This document shows, one piece after another, positions 48,080 to 62,992 of a stretch of DNA of 64,000 nt (positions are counted from its first letter, which is position 1; the number at the start of each line of letters is the position of its first letter). Position numbers and translations under genes: made by a program. The stretch comes from Setoptus koraiensis (taxonomy: Eukaryota; Arthropoda), in contig CM106586.1 of NCBI GenBank assembly GCA_048013815.1, positions 5,890,001-5,954,000 of the forward strand, written 5' to 3'. The notes beneath the pieces were generated by a model. The model had not been told where the DNA came from, did no database searches, and was given only the letters and a program-made list of their open reading frames with translations.

Positions 48080-50336
48080 GTCAGGTATTCGCAACATTGT
48101 CAGTGTGCGGGCCGCGCACCCGACGATTAATGCCCGCCCATTTAGCCCGTTTACAAAGCGGACGGCCATGAATGGGCACCGATTGATACCCGGCGCTCAC
48201 TGCCCGGCTATTATTGCCCGGAGCTCACTACCCCGGGCGGCGGTCATCAGAGCCGCCGCCAGACGCACACGTGGGCCGGCTCCACCGACAATGAAATTCG
48301 AGACGGCCCCACGTAGGCCCACATCGACTCGGTGCGGGCACCAACGGCTCAGTGCGCCGGATATTGTTCGGGCAACATCAGCGGGCAACATCAGCGGGCA
48401 ACAGCAAACCGGCGGCGAGCCGGAGCGGCGCGGTTGCGGGCGCCGGCCGACAGACATATAAGCAGGGATATATATGGGTGTTGAGGCTTAATTGAGATTG
48501 GTTCAGTTGGTGGCCAGTTGGCAGCGAGTTGTCAGTTGTTAGTTATGGCGAAACAGTTGCGTAACTTACGTTGGCGACACTTACAAGCAGCACAACAACA
48601 AACTGTCTCGACAGCAACCATGACATAATGTAATGCAGAATCAATTTGCATAAGAACGCCATCTTGTACGAGAATGGCCAGCCAACACTGTGTTTTTGTG
48701 GAGTAGACAGACCCGACTAATGGCTCTGGCACGATGTGATTCGGGCCCCAACTAATGCAACTATGTGCACGGGTGTGTAAATACTTTAAAACGGGCTGGG
48801 GCCCCTGCGGCTCGCGGGCCGAGATTTCGCTTGCTTTTATTTGCCGGCGCGCCAATTCAAGTTTCCAGTTTTGGTAAGCTGGTCGGAGGTAATTGAGGCA
48901 ACAACAATCTCGGCATTATCCGGGCCCCTTATCAAACGATGCAACGTGCTCTCAGGACGCCGGCCCTGAGAGACCAATTCACGCGCCGGCGTCTGTATGT
49001 ATTATATATACAATATACTGTTGTATTATATAATATAATATAATAATATGATGCAATCGTTTTATTGTTGTAATGGCTAAACGCCAAGTGATATGATTAT
49101 TTATTATATCGCGCCGGGGGCCTCCTTGCCCCACACGCACGCACACGCACGACAACAGCAGCAACAGCAGCAACAACAACAACAACAACAACAAAGGCGA
49201 CTGCGCTGGCCTGATAATAATTGCATTACGCAGCCAAAATGTTTTCTGTGTCAGCAGTTTAAAGTTGCAGCCTTTTTCCGGGGGCCCCGACGACGGCTCG
49301 TCGTTGCTGTCAGCAATGGCGGCCTGACTCTTGAATCTTATCTGTGCAGGTACAGCCGCCAGCGGGGCCCCCGAAACGCCGGCTCGCACACAATGAGCGG
49401 GCCTCTGATTTATACAATATAAATTTATCTAACAACGAGTGGCCATTTCAATTGAAACAACGACACGATTTTGCAGACGAAAAGAAGCGATATCATTGAC
49501 GAGTTTGTGCGACTTAGGCGAGCAAGCAACGAATTGTCAAGATGCGGATAGAAATCGCAAAAACTGTTGTTGTCTGAACCGTTATTCCGGCACTCCCGTT
49601 CTTTGTTGCCCGTGTGCGGATAATCCAATCAACTATCATTGTGAGGCCATTGGATGGCTGGCCATTATTGTCGCATGACAGACAGGCGACACTATTCAAT
49701 TTCTGGCCCATCTCATGCCGTTCGCCGGCCGGCGCGGCACAAGTGCCAGCGAGCCAGTTTCTCGAAACTCTCGATTCGAGAGTCTCGAAGCCGTGCCCGG
49801 GCCGGACGCGAATTTCGAGCGATAGATTCGAGAGAATTTCGCAACTTTGTGTGCTTGACAGGACGCCGTTTCGGAGGGGCACCTTTTGCGTTGGAAGCCG
49901 CCTGTCTTGTGAGTCACAAGTAGTGACGATTTTCGGCTTTTTCCAGCGGCGCCAGTCCGCGTCGCGCCAGTGACGTGGCTCGAATCTCGAGAAAAGACAC
50001 GGCCCCGGCAGGGGCGAACTGAACCGAAAACGGGCGTCCGCCGGAACGGGGCGCTGCGAGTCGCCACGAAGGGGCGCTGTGATGAAAATTGCGCTGACTC
50101 GGGCGATTTCAATATTGTCAAACACAACAAATATGCCTCAGGTGAGCCTCCGAGTCGGCCGACCTTCAACATCCAATGGGCGCGCCATCACACGACGGGC
50201 TGCCCAAACCGTGAATTGGCCCCTTGGAGGCCGCAGTTCGTGGGGCGCCTCGCACCAGTGAGCTCGCTCGCGAAATCGGGTGAGTGTTTGGGCCTGGCAC
50301 TTGCCAATTGGGCCGAATGAGCCGATGGGGCCCATT

Positions 50337-50364
50337 GGCCCATTGGCCAATTGGCCAATGGGCC
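50337..50364. repeat. 28-bp perfect palindrome
   Basis: GGCCCATTGGCCAA followed directly by its complement. It is made of CATTGGCC units that also repeat on the left side. Confidence 0.85.
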
Positions 50365-53234
50365 CGCTCAGTGCGCCCGCAGTGAATTAGCCCAGATGAA
50401 TGGCGATTGTCATGCCATGTAATGGAAATTGATGTGACTAATGAATTGAGACGACAGTCGAAAACAATGGGACGATGCCCGAATAATATGCCAACATGGT
50501 GCCCCAATTGAGCTCGAAACAATTGCGGCCCGCACTAGACGAAATGGGGCACCTGAGCAAACCAATAAACTAACCGTCAGTGGGCCTCTGGTTATTTGGT
50601 TGTTTGGTTGTTCGGTTGTTTGCAAGTTTGCAAGAAAAGCAATTGTTGGTGTCGGCTGCTCCCAATTGCATCCAATCGCATCGCTTGTTTCCGACAGGCA
50701 AATTATGTTGCGATCAGCAGTCCTGGCAGCAACTTGCGGCGAGTAGCAAGTCAACTCTTTCGTTTAGCTCGCCAGGTACAAACAATCTATTTGACACACA
50801 CACACAATGGACAGCGGTTTGTTTGTGTGCGGGTCTAAAATGCAATAGTATAATAGTTGCGGGGCCCCAATTTCGGGCGAATTGCATTTTAGATTTGGGC
50901 AGATTATGGTAATTGGAGGTGAGATGAAATAGCTCACTGGCGATGGAAAGGCTGGCAGCGGCTGGTTAGCGGTTGTGTCAGCGTCGCCTTATTTGGGGCA
51001 AGTCGCCAGCTCGATGATGATTGATGCAAACGATGATCAGATTTAAGTGGATAAAGAGTTCTTCGCGTTCTATTCTCCCGTTGTGTCGGCGCTCGTTACG
51101 CTAATGGCAAACATTTAAACTAACAGCCGGCCAGTTTAACGATCTTGACCACCAACACCAACAGCAACAACACCAACAGCAACAGCAACAACAGCAACAC
51201 CATTGTTGCGCATTGTGCGGCATGTTGTTCGGCCAGACCGTTGGCGCACTTATTTATTATTCAATTTCCAGTTTACTTCATTCTGGGGGGGGGGCCTGTC
51301 TCCCGCGGGCCGGCTCGCAAGAGAAGCTTCGCCGGCCGGCCTCATCGGCTGGCCGCGCCGGCCAATCAGACACGGGGCCCTCGGATGGTCGCCTTGAGGC
51401 TGCGGGCAGCCGCTGTCGAGAGTCTCGAGTCGAGACACAGGCCGGCCGGCGGCTGTCTGGCAAGCTAGTTAGGCGCGCTAGTTAGTTTGGCCAGGTCAAC
51501 CGAGTGTGTGTGTGTGTTGGGGCCCGTTACGTGCTTAGTTGCGTGAGATATTCATATAAATATCGACGCCCAATGGACACGCATGAATAATAATGGTCAG
51601 GGCATGGTCTGCGATGATTTATGGAGACCCCCCTCGGACGCGCTCGATCGATGGCTCGCCGTTTTCTCGCCCTGTGAAAGGTCACTTTTGCGATCGGCAA
51701 GAGTTGTTGTGTTTGATCTGAGAGAGAGAGAGAGAGAGAGAGAAAGTTGGTTAGTTCAGCAAAACTAACATGGGCTTGCCAGCCGGCCGATTCAATTGGG
51801 GGGCGCCGCGAATCAATGAGCAGGCAGCAAAAATTTCTATTTCTTGTCTGACGCAGGCAGCTATTTAATCTTTTGAAACCCCCGTTGAGCTTTCAAGTGT
51901 GAAAAATCGCCAGTCAGCTCCGGCGACAACGCGCTGCAAGTTGTCGTTATTGTGGGCCGACCCGAAAAGGGCGACAGGCCAGCCAATTTCCACTGCTTGT
52001 CTAGACATTTTTATCGAGGTGCCGGCGGCCGGAGAGCGAGCCAAAGAGCCAGAGAGAGAGAGAGAGAGAGCTGAATTCAGCAAAAGGCAGCCAAATGAAA
52101 TGTTTGTTTGTGTGGTGTCGGTGGCTCATTTATCGCCGATTAGAATCGCCCGCGCCCCGCCGTCGCTGAAAGAGGAGCCAAATTTAGAGAAGTCAGCGAA
52201 GGGTTCGCCTTATTTATATCTCTTTATTTTTGCTGCCGCTTGCGTGTGTATCCAATAATCGCGGGGGCATCTCGCGCGATGCGATCTCGCCCAGATCGGC
52301 AAACATACAGTCTCAGTGTTTGTTACACACGCCATTGCGACTCGATACTATCGAGTCGATAGATTGACAAAATTTATCCTCATCATGCTGCCGCAGAGCT
52401 ATGGAAATAAATGGCAGAAAGTTCGCGCCAGCGAGCAGCCATGGGGCGGCACAGTGGCACCGATAACTCGCGCCCGATGACTCGCGCCCGATAACTTGGC
52501 CCCACAAACGACCAGTCGTCGGGCCCCATAAACGACGAGTCGTGGCGCCCCCATGGTTGCGGCCGACGAGCGGCGGAAACCGGCGGCTCTTGAATCAAGA
52601 GTTGGCCCGAATTGCGCTCTCAGCCCAGCTAATGTTTATTGCACAAGACACTTTGTTGCTATAAATAGAGAAATTCCAGAAGGTCGCCGCACGGCCGCCA
52701 GTCTCAAGAGTGCGCCGGCACCGAGGGCGCCCATTACAATGCGCAATTGTCACACTCGCACTATTATTGGGTCTACCTGGCGGCGAGCGACGGTAATGAG
52801 CGCGCTAGTAACCTTGTAACCTGCAACAAGCATGATACGAGCACAACGGTGCTGACAGTGGGCCCCAAATAAGTTGCTCGATTATCCGGATATTTGAGCG
52901 GTAATCTCGAGTTTGTCGGGGGTGTGCAACCTTTATGTGACAGGCGGGGGGGGGGCCCGCTCGTTGGTCGTTTGAAGTGTGGCGCATTCATTAGCCAAAT
53001 TACTGGAGCTTAACAATGATTAATTGACACGCTTATGTTGCTCTCAATTACTTGTGTGTCGCGCGTCTACGTTGCGTCGGGTCGCGTCGCCATGGTGAGA
53101 AAAAGAAGAAATAAATCATTGTCTCGAGAGAGAACATTAATTTGTTTTTAGTTGCCGGCCCGGCGCTGCTTTTCTCATCATCACTCGCTGGCATGTTGGC
53201 CGTTATGTTGGTGGGGCGCGCATTATTAGTGTTG

Positions 53235-53260
53235 GCCATTATCCACGCGTGGATAATGGC
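53235..53260. repeat. 26-bp perfect palindrome
   Basis: GCCATTATCCACG followed directly by its complement, centred on ACGCGT. Confidence 0.9.
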
Positions 53261-53970
53261 TGAGACGGGCCCACGAGCCAGACACAGATTACTCACCACT
53301 GATACTGCCTACTAATAATCTCCATGGGAAATACCTAGCCAGACAGGATATTGGAATTTTGTGTAATTATGGTTTAAGCCAATACGCCGTTACGCATACG
53401 CCAAGCCGGCACAACATTGCCAGAATATCGGCTGGCCTCTTGTTCTCGTGGGATGGAGCCAGCTCCAAGTATCGCCGGCAAGCGGTTGTTTTTTCGCCAT
53501 TTGCCAATTCGCCCTTGCGCGGCCTTGCCAAATGGGGCCCATTCTAACAACTTGTAATCCCGACTTGTAGACCATTTAACATGCGCGCGCCCGGCAAAAA
53601 ACGCTTGCTCGTCTCGATCGTCTCAAGGCCGCCGCGCGCCGATAAGAACATGGCTGATATTTAGCATAACAGCTAAATTCCGGCTTATTTATCCAGCCAT
53701 TTGAGGCGCCCGCACGAGAGCGGCCCAAGATTACATGTGATGCCTTTATAAGAGGGCCATAATGTTGTTGTGTTGTCTCGTTGTCGCGCATGGCCTGTGG
53801 GTCTGGCGATGAGATTATTATCGGTATCTCTGGGGCTCGTGATTCGCGCCAGCCCATCACAGCCAACAGCCACAACAGCGGGCCCCATTCAACTGGCCGC
53901 CTCCGCAATACACAGTCTGTATCTGCTGACTGGTGCAAGCCGCTCGAGAATTCCCTCAGACTCTCTGACT

Positions 53971-54048
53971 GTTAGACTCCAACGGTTAGACTCCAACGGT
54001 TAGACTCTGACGGTTAGACTCTGACGGTTAGACTCTGACGGTTAGACT
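53971..54048. repeat. Minisatellite, 14 bp x 5.5
   Basis: Two copies of GTTAGACTCCAACG, then three of GTTAGACTCTGACG, then a partial copy. Confidence 0.9.
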
Positions 54049-55308
54049 GTAAGCACGTCAATGAAAGATGAGATTGTTGAGATGCCCGGCGCGACCAGTT
54101 GAAAGTGCCCAGATTAGTAGTATTGACGATCGCCGGATGGCAGCCATCCGCTGGCAAGCTAACCAGAGACGATTGTGCACACAAATGGCAAGACAATCGA
54201 ATCAAATCGCAGCGCACTGACTGATGTTCAAGTGGATAATCGCTGCCGGCACTAATGGCATATCCAGCTATCCGGTTGTGTTTTGTCGTCAGTTTGCACG
54301 GCCCACACACACTCACTAATTGATTGGTAGCCGTGACACTTGAGGTTCGCGCGAACCAAAATAGCGCGCCCATGTGAAGCCATACTCAACTATTCGGGGC
54401 GCCCCGAATGAATTAAAAAACGGAATTATGCTCGCAGTGTTTTTCTCCATATGTTTGCCAATGTCTATAGGGGTTTTTATGGTTTCTAGCCACTGGGATG
54501 GCTGCAAATATTCAGCAAATGGCTCTCTGTTGGCCAAGCCAATGCCAAGCTCGCTTCGAAATGGCACCCATTCAGACGCATCTTGGCGCATGTTGGGCGT
54601 CGGTTGAGCGTTAGAGGAATGATGATAATTTAATCACGAGGGCGCTTCTCTGACAAGACAGACAGACAGACAGACCGAGTAACGTCTTGAGTTGTCGTCT
54701 CAGTCGTCTCGGCGGCTGAGACGATCGGACAAAAAATACCCAAAACAAATGTGGGCATGATTGATTTTTAATGGCATAAATCGAGGCCCCGACAAGCAAG
54801 CCACAATGACGCAAATATCCAGCCATCGGTGTGTCAGTGGCTGTTGCCGTTGCGAGCTGCCACAAACGTAATCCCTGGCAGCTCGCTTGTGTGTGGCCCG
54901 TCACAGCAGTGGGTCAATGTTGGCCCCAACTAATAGAACATTGATCTCTGCTGCCATCAGATTGCTAGTCTAGTAATGCTACACTAACAGTGTTAGCGTC
55001 ACACGGGGGCCCCCTGGCGCGCAGCGTCTCGTCAATATTTGCGCCACGAGAGTGGCGCCTAGACGAGCTCCACACAAAAGCGAGCCGGCGCATTTTGGCG
55101 CGGATATTTGACAATATCCACAGCATATCCAAATGCACCTGAGCCGCACAGCCATCTCACAGTCATAAACTGGCCAATTTGATTTGTCACTTTTGAGGCA
55201 AAAGTTTCGCCCCTCGCACACACACACACTGCCGACCACGTATCAGTGATACGGTCGGATGTGAGGGCCAAATACTGAGGCCCGGCAACCGCATCGATTA
55301 TTCCGTTG

Positions 55309-55327
55309 GCCTCTCTCAGAGAGAGGC
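55309..55327. repeat. 19-bp palindrome
   Basis: GCCTCTCTC and GAGAGAGGC around a single A. Confidence 0.75.
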
Positions 55328-55920
55328 TCTCAAAGAGGCGCGCTGAAAGCAGCTCGGCTCGCGCTCAAGTCGAGCCGGCCTCGAGGAGCCCCACGCCGAG
55401 ATTGGCCAATTCCGGACAGCAACGAGCCGTGACATGGCGTCATCAAACTAACTGGCTCGCGTCTCACACGCGAGACAGCGAGCATCGGTCTCGGCAGTGG
55501 ACGCTCCAGTTGTTGGCTCGAATGGACACTTGTGATTGGTTGTTGAGCCCAAATTTAGATTTGAGTCGCCGGCGCCGCGCGAGCGTTTGTGTGCCAGTGT
55601 GCCAGTGTGCGAATTGCGAGGGGCCCCAATTGCGAGCTCGTTTGCTCTGCTCCAACTCGCTGCTGAATTGGACGCTGGTGAAATTAGTTGCGCAAATTAG
55701 AGCGCCACTTAACAATGGATGCTGCACGTCGTCGTGGCTCGCAACCCGTCCGAACGGATAACCCATGACACAAGCGAGCCAGTGTGCCAATAATCATCAT
55801 GGGAGCCCCAATTATTGGCCTGTGCGTGTGTGTGTGTCGCTGTGCGATAACTATTGTCTAAACTTGTCTATCGCCCAGGGCCTCACTGGTGCCGATTGCA
55901 TAACCAGTGGTTGCCATGGC

Positions 55921-55986
55921 CACTGGGTACGCAGTGGACATTGGGTACGCAGTGGACATTGGGTATTCAATGGCCACTGGGTATGG
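55921..55986. repeat. Tandem array, 18 bp x 3.7
   Basis: Copies of CACTGGGTACGCAGTGGA, the third diverged (GGGTATTCAATGGC). CACTG/CAGTG words make each unit partly self-complementary. Confidence 0.8.
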
Positions 55987-57772
55987 AGCGCGCGATATTT
56001 ATGGCAACCTAGATTCGCTGCTTCACTTTTGGCCCGCTGATCTGAATTTATCTGCAACGAGCGGCTAGCCAAGCATTCAACTGGCTGGCCGACGGGCCGG
56101 CCGTTGAATGCGGCCACGGGCCAACTGGTGCGGCCAGCGGCCTGCCGCGAGCCCCCCGAGGACCAGTTAAGGGGGGCCGAAAATAATCCAATTTGGAATG
56201 ATGTCGCCTTGAGATTAAAGTGGCAATTGTCCAATGATTCCGGCCCAATGAGCCGGCCAACCGGCCAGCCAGCCAGCCAGCCAGCGGGCAGCCACTTGAA
56301 TTGCAATCATCGCATCGTTTGGGCCAACTAGGCACCACACTGCTCGCGCGATTGTCATTGATATCCATCCAAACTGGCCCTTGCGAGTGCCCAGTGCGCA
56401 TTCGTATTGGCCGTCGTATCGGGATTGGGCCGTCGGGATTGGGGCCGGAAAGCGGCGAGCATGCTGATATGGTCCATCATGGACCCACCAAGATGCCGTA
56501 TATGATAAATGGATGGTCCAGGGGCTGGCTGGTTGCGGGGGCCGCCACCTTGGGCGCGGGATTATTGCTCGAGAAACTGAAGAAATTTCCATGCTGCTCT
56601 TGCCGGCAGCTCCAGCGCACTGATTGAGCGATGGGCCCCAAATGGACGACGCTGATTGCTGCTCGCAGCGCCAGTCTGGCCACAGTCTGCTAGTGGCGGG
56701 CACCTGTACACAACTGGCCACCATTATATCTGGCTGTAAGTGTGGCTTGCAGCTTGCGAGCGCTGTGAGAGCAAACGGATAATCTGGAATAATCACAATT
56801 CTCATTAGCCATCTCGCACTGTCTGGCTACGTGTCTCGGTTGCTAGACGGTCTATATCGCGATATATCGCGATGACCGATACGCAGAATTGGAGCGCCCG
56901 ATGCATGCATTCGGAAGGGTCGATTCGTGCAATTTGACGGGCCCCCAGAATGGGGCCCGGCGGGCCGGTGCTAGCCAGCGAGCGGCAAGGGCAAGCGTCT
57001 GGCCGGCATCGAGGAGCTTGTCTTGTTCGTATGGGCGGCAGATATAAACAATGATGTGCTCAACGGTATGCAAATATAACGGCGGTCGCATAAGTACGGG
57101 CCGACGGCCGGATCACTGGCCGGGCCGGAATCAGTGCGAGTGGCCACGACTCAATCCGCGATCTATTCTCGATTATCTATTTATTTTCTGTAATAGAGTG
57201 ACGACGCTGCTGCTCATTTGGATTGTTGCCATCGGCTGGCCCGCAAAATGGTCTGGCCCGATGGTTCGGCGCAATGGTCTGGCGCACTGGTGTCGGTGGG
57301 GCCCGCATTGAGCTCTCAATGGGCGCAATGAGCTGGCCTCTTTGTTATTATGTGTGTGGGGGGCCGGTCATATCAGCGGTCACATCAACGTCATATCGCA
57401 AGAAGAAATATTGTCACACGATGACAAACACACACACACACAAGATGGATTTGGTGGTGACTCAATGATGTGCACCGTCGGACACAGAGACGATGATTGA
57501 AACTGTTTCAATGGAACTGACACTGGTCGACACTGGCTAACACTGGGGCCCTCCGCTGGGGCCCAGTGTCGGCCCACGCACTGTCGTCCGCTTCAACTTG
57601 TGACTGGATGTCTGACGCTCTGTCTGGCTGGCCGACTGGCCGGCCTAAACAATGAGCATCGTCATTGATATTGATGGCGATCATCATCATTCATATTGCG
57701 CCGCTGACGAGTGGCCCCAACAACGAGCTCATTTGTGACTCGGTGTGTAGTTGTGCGTGTGTGTGTGCGCGC

Positions 57773-57806
<34 letters not shown>
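57773..57806. repeat. (GT)n microsatellite
   Basis: About 15 pure GT repeats following GCGCGCGTGT; a potential Z-DNA stretch by sequence type. Confidence 0.9.
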
Positions 57807-57807
<1 letters not shown>

Positions 57808-57904
57808 AGATATAGATAACAAAATATAGAAATTGTGCGGCTAACCAAACAAGAAAGAACCCTGATAACAACAGATAAATGTGGGCACGAGCTGGCCCAC
57901 CTGA

Positions 57905-57936
57905 GTTGTTGTTGTTGCTGTTGTTGATGCTGTTGC

Positions 57937-57967
<31 letters not shown>

Positions 57968-57995
57968 GATGCTGTTGCTGTTGTTGCGGCAGCAA
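57905..57995. repeat. Interrupted (TTG/CTG)n tract
   Basis: About 90 bp of TTG triplets broken by CTG and ATG triplets at regular intervals, flanked by the GT run about 100 bp to the left. Confidence 0.85.
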
Positions 57996-60900
57996 CAACA
58001 ACTGCACAATGGCTCGCTGGCCACAAGTGAATACACACGCGTATTGGCTGGCTCACCTTGAAAGCACCTTCAAGGGGCACACTAGACTGCACGCAGTATA
58101 GAGGCGATCGTATAGAGCGAGATGAGGACCCGGCGAGCGCGCAGCACAAAGGCCCGCTGTGGCTGGCGTCGCTCAAGCTCGATGCCCGAACCAAAGAACC
58201 AAACGAACTGAACGAATCGAAGGCACCCAAAGAAACGAGAGAACAGAAAGAAACGAGAGATCAGAAAGAAACGAAACAACTGAAAGGATCTACATTGAAC
58301 ATTCGAAGCCACACACACTCGCCAACGCCAGACACTGACGAGTCGCCATTTGGTACCGATTGGCTTGACACCGGCGAGTCACTGTTTCGGGTCTGGCGTT
58401 CGCGCAGTGGGGCCAGTTCGACCTTTGCCGGGCAACTCTCTTTTGTCTGTTGCCCAGCAATACTCCAAGGGGCCCCTTTCTGGCCCCACCATTTATACTG
58501 TTGGCCTCGGCTTTCATGCGGCTGGCGCCAGCTTTTATGCTGCTCGTATCGCCATTTAAACCGCTGGCCGGCTTGCCGTGGGCAGTCAGCTTGAGCCAGC
58601 AGTCAAGTGAGCGCTGGCTCAAGGGCGAGCTCCGACAATTGGTTTGCCGGGGTTCACTCTTTTCAGACGCACAGCGAGTCTGCTCGTTGGGCGGAAGTTG
58701 CGCGCCGGCCAGTCTTGAAGAGCGTGCGGTCACGTAGCGGCACGCGCTGTAATGACGACGACAACTAGACCGTTGCGAGCTCACCATTGACACATACCCA
58801 GTTCGGTGTGCCGGTATCTCGTTAGCCGGGTATCTCGTTAGTTGGGCACGTCGATGTTGCGTTAGCCAACTGTTTAGGCTAGGTATTTAGGCTGGGCATT
58901 TCGGCTGGGCAACAGCGGTGAGTGGGTAACTGGATGGCAGCGGTTGTGCAAACAAAAGTAATGTATGCAAACGAGACACAGCGAGCGAGCGAGCACAAAT
59001 CAAAGAGACACGCAGCCCAGTCATTGGGTCAGTTGGGGCACAACGGAAACACGTTGTATAGGTGGATATTGACCGTCAGTGTGCGTTTGTGTGTGTGATG
59101 GGGCCTAATGAGCTGACCACTGGCCAGAGGCTTTTGTTGTGTCGTATTGTTGTGTTGTGGACAACAGAAGCAACAACAACGATAACAAATGATTTAGTCT
59201 GGCCAGTTGCTTACAACAACAACAACAACAACAACATGCCGGCTAACAAACAAACGGTCATCATCGTCACCACACCGGGCTGCATGCAAATGTCAGCTGA
59301 TTTGAGCAAGCTTGTCATGTTGTTGCTGTTCATTCATAAATCATGACCGACACTGAAACTGGCTCAATCTCAATATCTGGCCAACAGTGTTGTGACAGTT
59401 ATTCGTCCAGTTAAGCGAGTGTATTCAACACACACACACACACTCATACGCCAATGTGACATGTAGTACAGTGTGTTATATTCACATTGGTATTCACAGA
59501 CAAATTTGCTGCCAACAATATTAATGGGCGACAGTTAGATTATTGCGCAATAATATAACTATTAATATCACAACACTGATGATGATGCCATAAAATAAAT
59601 GCCGTCGCAATAAACTGCGCAAACAACAACAACAATCAGCGTTTTACACGACAGACGCAGCAGCAACAACGACACCAACAACAACGACAACAACAACAGC
59701 GACACCAACAACGACACCAACAACAACAACGACAACAACAACAACAACAACAACTCTTTATTACCTGAGCCATAAGACTACCGTTAGCGGTGAGACAAGC
59801 GGCCGCATAACAACACTTACCCGCTTCTTTAATCTAATTGCCTGTCGGCCAAAACCGGCCCGAATCTGGGCAGCGCAAACGACGCGCCTGTAGCCAGTGG
59901 CTGACGGGCCCCATAACACAACTGTATGGCTTCCTCTTTTTGTTGTGGGCACCCGCCGGCAGGTGACCGACGCAACGCGGCGGCCCCACAGCGTAAACAG
60001 TGGCCCACGGCATAAACAACAACCCCAAAATAGTTTGTAATAAGCAGCGACATCCGTTTGCACTGATCCGATCCGAGAGCGATCAATAAAAATTGGTAGC
60101 CGAGCCACTGACAGCGATTCGGGCTTTATCTGCACACAAACATATTTGATGACGGATACACCGGCGATCACAACAAGCGATATTGCTTGCGACAACACAA
60201 ACCCATCCCGCCATCTATTGCTCAAAACGGAAGCGGCCCAATTGACAACAAGTTATGCTCCTATCGTCCGCTTATTCATTACTGCTCTTATCTGGCTTTT
60301 GTGTCGGCCATTTATTTTTGTTCGCTCGCTGCCCGCTGCACGTGATGAAATATATATTTGTGAGATATATGTGAAATGTATGATGCTCCAGTGGAATACG
60401 CTGGCGCCACCGACCGACAGTGTCGCGTTTCAACTGGTCGCTTTGTGTCACTTTTCAATAATGCTTGCGCCTTTCCAATAATAAGCGGGCCCCAGATCGC
60501 TGTGAGCGCCTTCTAATCCCTTCCCAAGGCCACAAACATCCCATGGCGAGTCGGCCCAGCGGCCAGCTGATTGGCCGCTGGGCTAATTTCGGCAAGAGGG
60601 GGCGCGCATAATCCCAAAAGTATGGGGCCAAATGGTGCTCGGCCGATGCAAACTGTGCCAATCACTTTGCAGGCCAACACATGCGACAAAAGTTTTATTG
60701 AAAGGTCACAAACGACCACGAGCCGGCAACAAATGACCCAATGTCGTCCAGTCCAAATTAAATTGGACACCCCAGACAGCAGAGCGCCACAACAGTGGGT
60801 CAGGTGCCGTTTTTAACGTGGTTGTTGTTGTTGTTGTTGTGTCAGCACAGCGTCCAATTTGCATATCCGCTGTGCACGAGACATTAGAATGTAGCGATGT

Positions 60901-62423
60901 GCATAATCCGCTGACTAGATGACGTGTGTGCCTTTGGTGTCGATTGTACACAATTGCTTTTTGCTTCTTTTTCATCTCTGACAGGGGGCCCGCACTCACT
61001 AAGCCCGCTGTATGAGCCGCACAAGTCATTCTGGGGCTCACTCAATTCCTGACAATTGTCAGTCTCACTCACAAAGAGAAAATGAAACAACAGTGGCATC
61101 GTTTTTTGTTTATCCGCTCACTTGTGCTGGTTATCCGCTGTTTGCTGAGGCTGCCATGAGCCGCATTCATCACAGTTGATGCGATTGGTATTTTTGTTCA
61201 TTTATTTTTTTTCATTTACAATATTCAAACTTGAATCTGTGGCGCCACTGGGCATTTTTGATTGAGTCTGGACAGTTTGCAGCTCACCCGACAAGAGTGT
61301 GCATAATAACAATTGAAACAACTCACCTGGTTAGATGGGGCCCAGCAGTTTCAAGTGACACGGCTTGTGAATAGGGCTGATGAAATTGCACGCTCTTTGC
61401 GCTTGGCTTTGGCCCAAAAAGCGATCTAGTCACTAGATCGCTAGTGGATCGAGTGGCGCCATCGGTGAATATCGATTGTGAAATTCAATTTTTGTCTTGT
61501 CTCCTCGTTGGCCACTCATGCACTTGTTGTTGGCTTGTTCCGTTGTGTCACTTAAGAATAAAGTTTATACTCCACACTGACACAATCTCTCCAGCGAATG
61601 ACAGGTGACAGGTGACACTAGACCAGAGAACAATTGTGGGCGGCCTAAACACTGACAGTGGCTCATTGCTGGCCACTTAATGAGTCAACTCGCGCGCTAC
61701 ATGCCAATATATCAATAAGCTGCACTGTCGTATTTGACGGCGACAATGGTCTGTCGCCAATGTCACCACAATGCTGTGGCTACTCTGGTTGAGACAGTAT
61801 TTTGATTAAAAAAGTGGCCTCATCAAGTGCAAGAAAGACCATCTAACAAGGTAACCTTGTAAGACAAGCTTAGCGCTCGCGACGTGACGTAATCAAATAA
61901 ATCTGTTGAGGTGTGTTATCATGTCACAGTATTCAGTAGTGATATCGTGCATTGTTTTGTTGGCAGTTATGGGTCTATCAATACAATTCATACTATCAAT
62001 ACAATTCATACTATGTTTGCGTTAGCCGCTATCTGTTGCAACAATCTCACGGTCAATCATAACACAAGGCAGTTGCGCCACAATTAGACGGCCCACAATT
62101 GTGTAACTGTGTAACACGCAATTCAGTATAGTTATAGTTTGCGCTAACAAAACGGCAGAGCAAAACGGCTTAGCAATTCACTATATTTACAGCGATATTT
62201 ACAACATGGCGCAATATGTTTGTAAACGTGGCATAAAGGCTTGCCAACACGAGCCAGCACGAGCCAACGCGAGCCAGCTGTCATATATATTGCAGTTAAA
62301 AGTGCAGTTATATATTGAATGGCAGTTGCACAGATAAGCAAAGTAATAATAATTGTTTGCACAAGCGACCGCTAACTACTTCCGGTCTTGCCTATAACAG
62401 CCTGCTGCTCGATAACAGCAGCG

Positions 62424-62448
62424 GCAGCAACAACAACAACAGCAACAA

Positions 62449-62524
<76 letters not shown>
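62424..62524. repeat. (CAGCAA)n hexanucleotide tract
   Basis: A CAA-rich start followed by about 11 uninterrupted CAGCAA units. The plus frames read poly Ser-Asn or Gln, the minus frames poly Leu or Cys. Nothing in the flanks looks coding. Confidence 0.9.
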
Positions 62525-62525
<1 letters not shown>

Positions 62526-62992
62526 CACTAAAATGTATGCTGCAAAATGGTGGTTGCATAATGTCGCCACTGTTTGGTTGTTTGGTGTGTGTGTGTGTCA
62601 CACAAGGTGCGAAGGCAACTAACAGACAAAAGCAATGACAATGCCACCCACACAACAGCTGAGCTGGGGCCCCCTTTGGGGCCATTTGAGTGGCGTGCCT
62701 GGCAAAAAAAGTCAAGTCCCGTGCAGAGGCCATCGAGCGTGTGTGTGTGTGTGTGTGTGTTTGTGTTGGTTGGTTGGACAAACTAGCGGCAAGTATGAGC
62801 AAGTGGCAACTCAGTCTTAATGAGACACCCAAGCCACTGTTGGAATAGGCACACAACGGGCCCCAATTTGGACGTTAAGTAGGACAGGTAAAGTATTGGC
62901 ACGAGCTGGGCACGTTGTAGTCAAGTAGTCACGTTATGCCAAGACACTGTGTGCATGCCAGTGTCACACAAACACTGACAGGGCGCTGACAG

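Noticed and set aside
57729-58036. PolyQ/polyN minus-strand frames as coding exons
   Set aside because: They consist of the TTG/CTG tract and the GT run (His-Thr repeats) with no conserved flanks.
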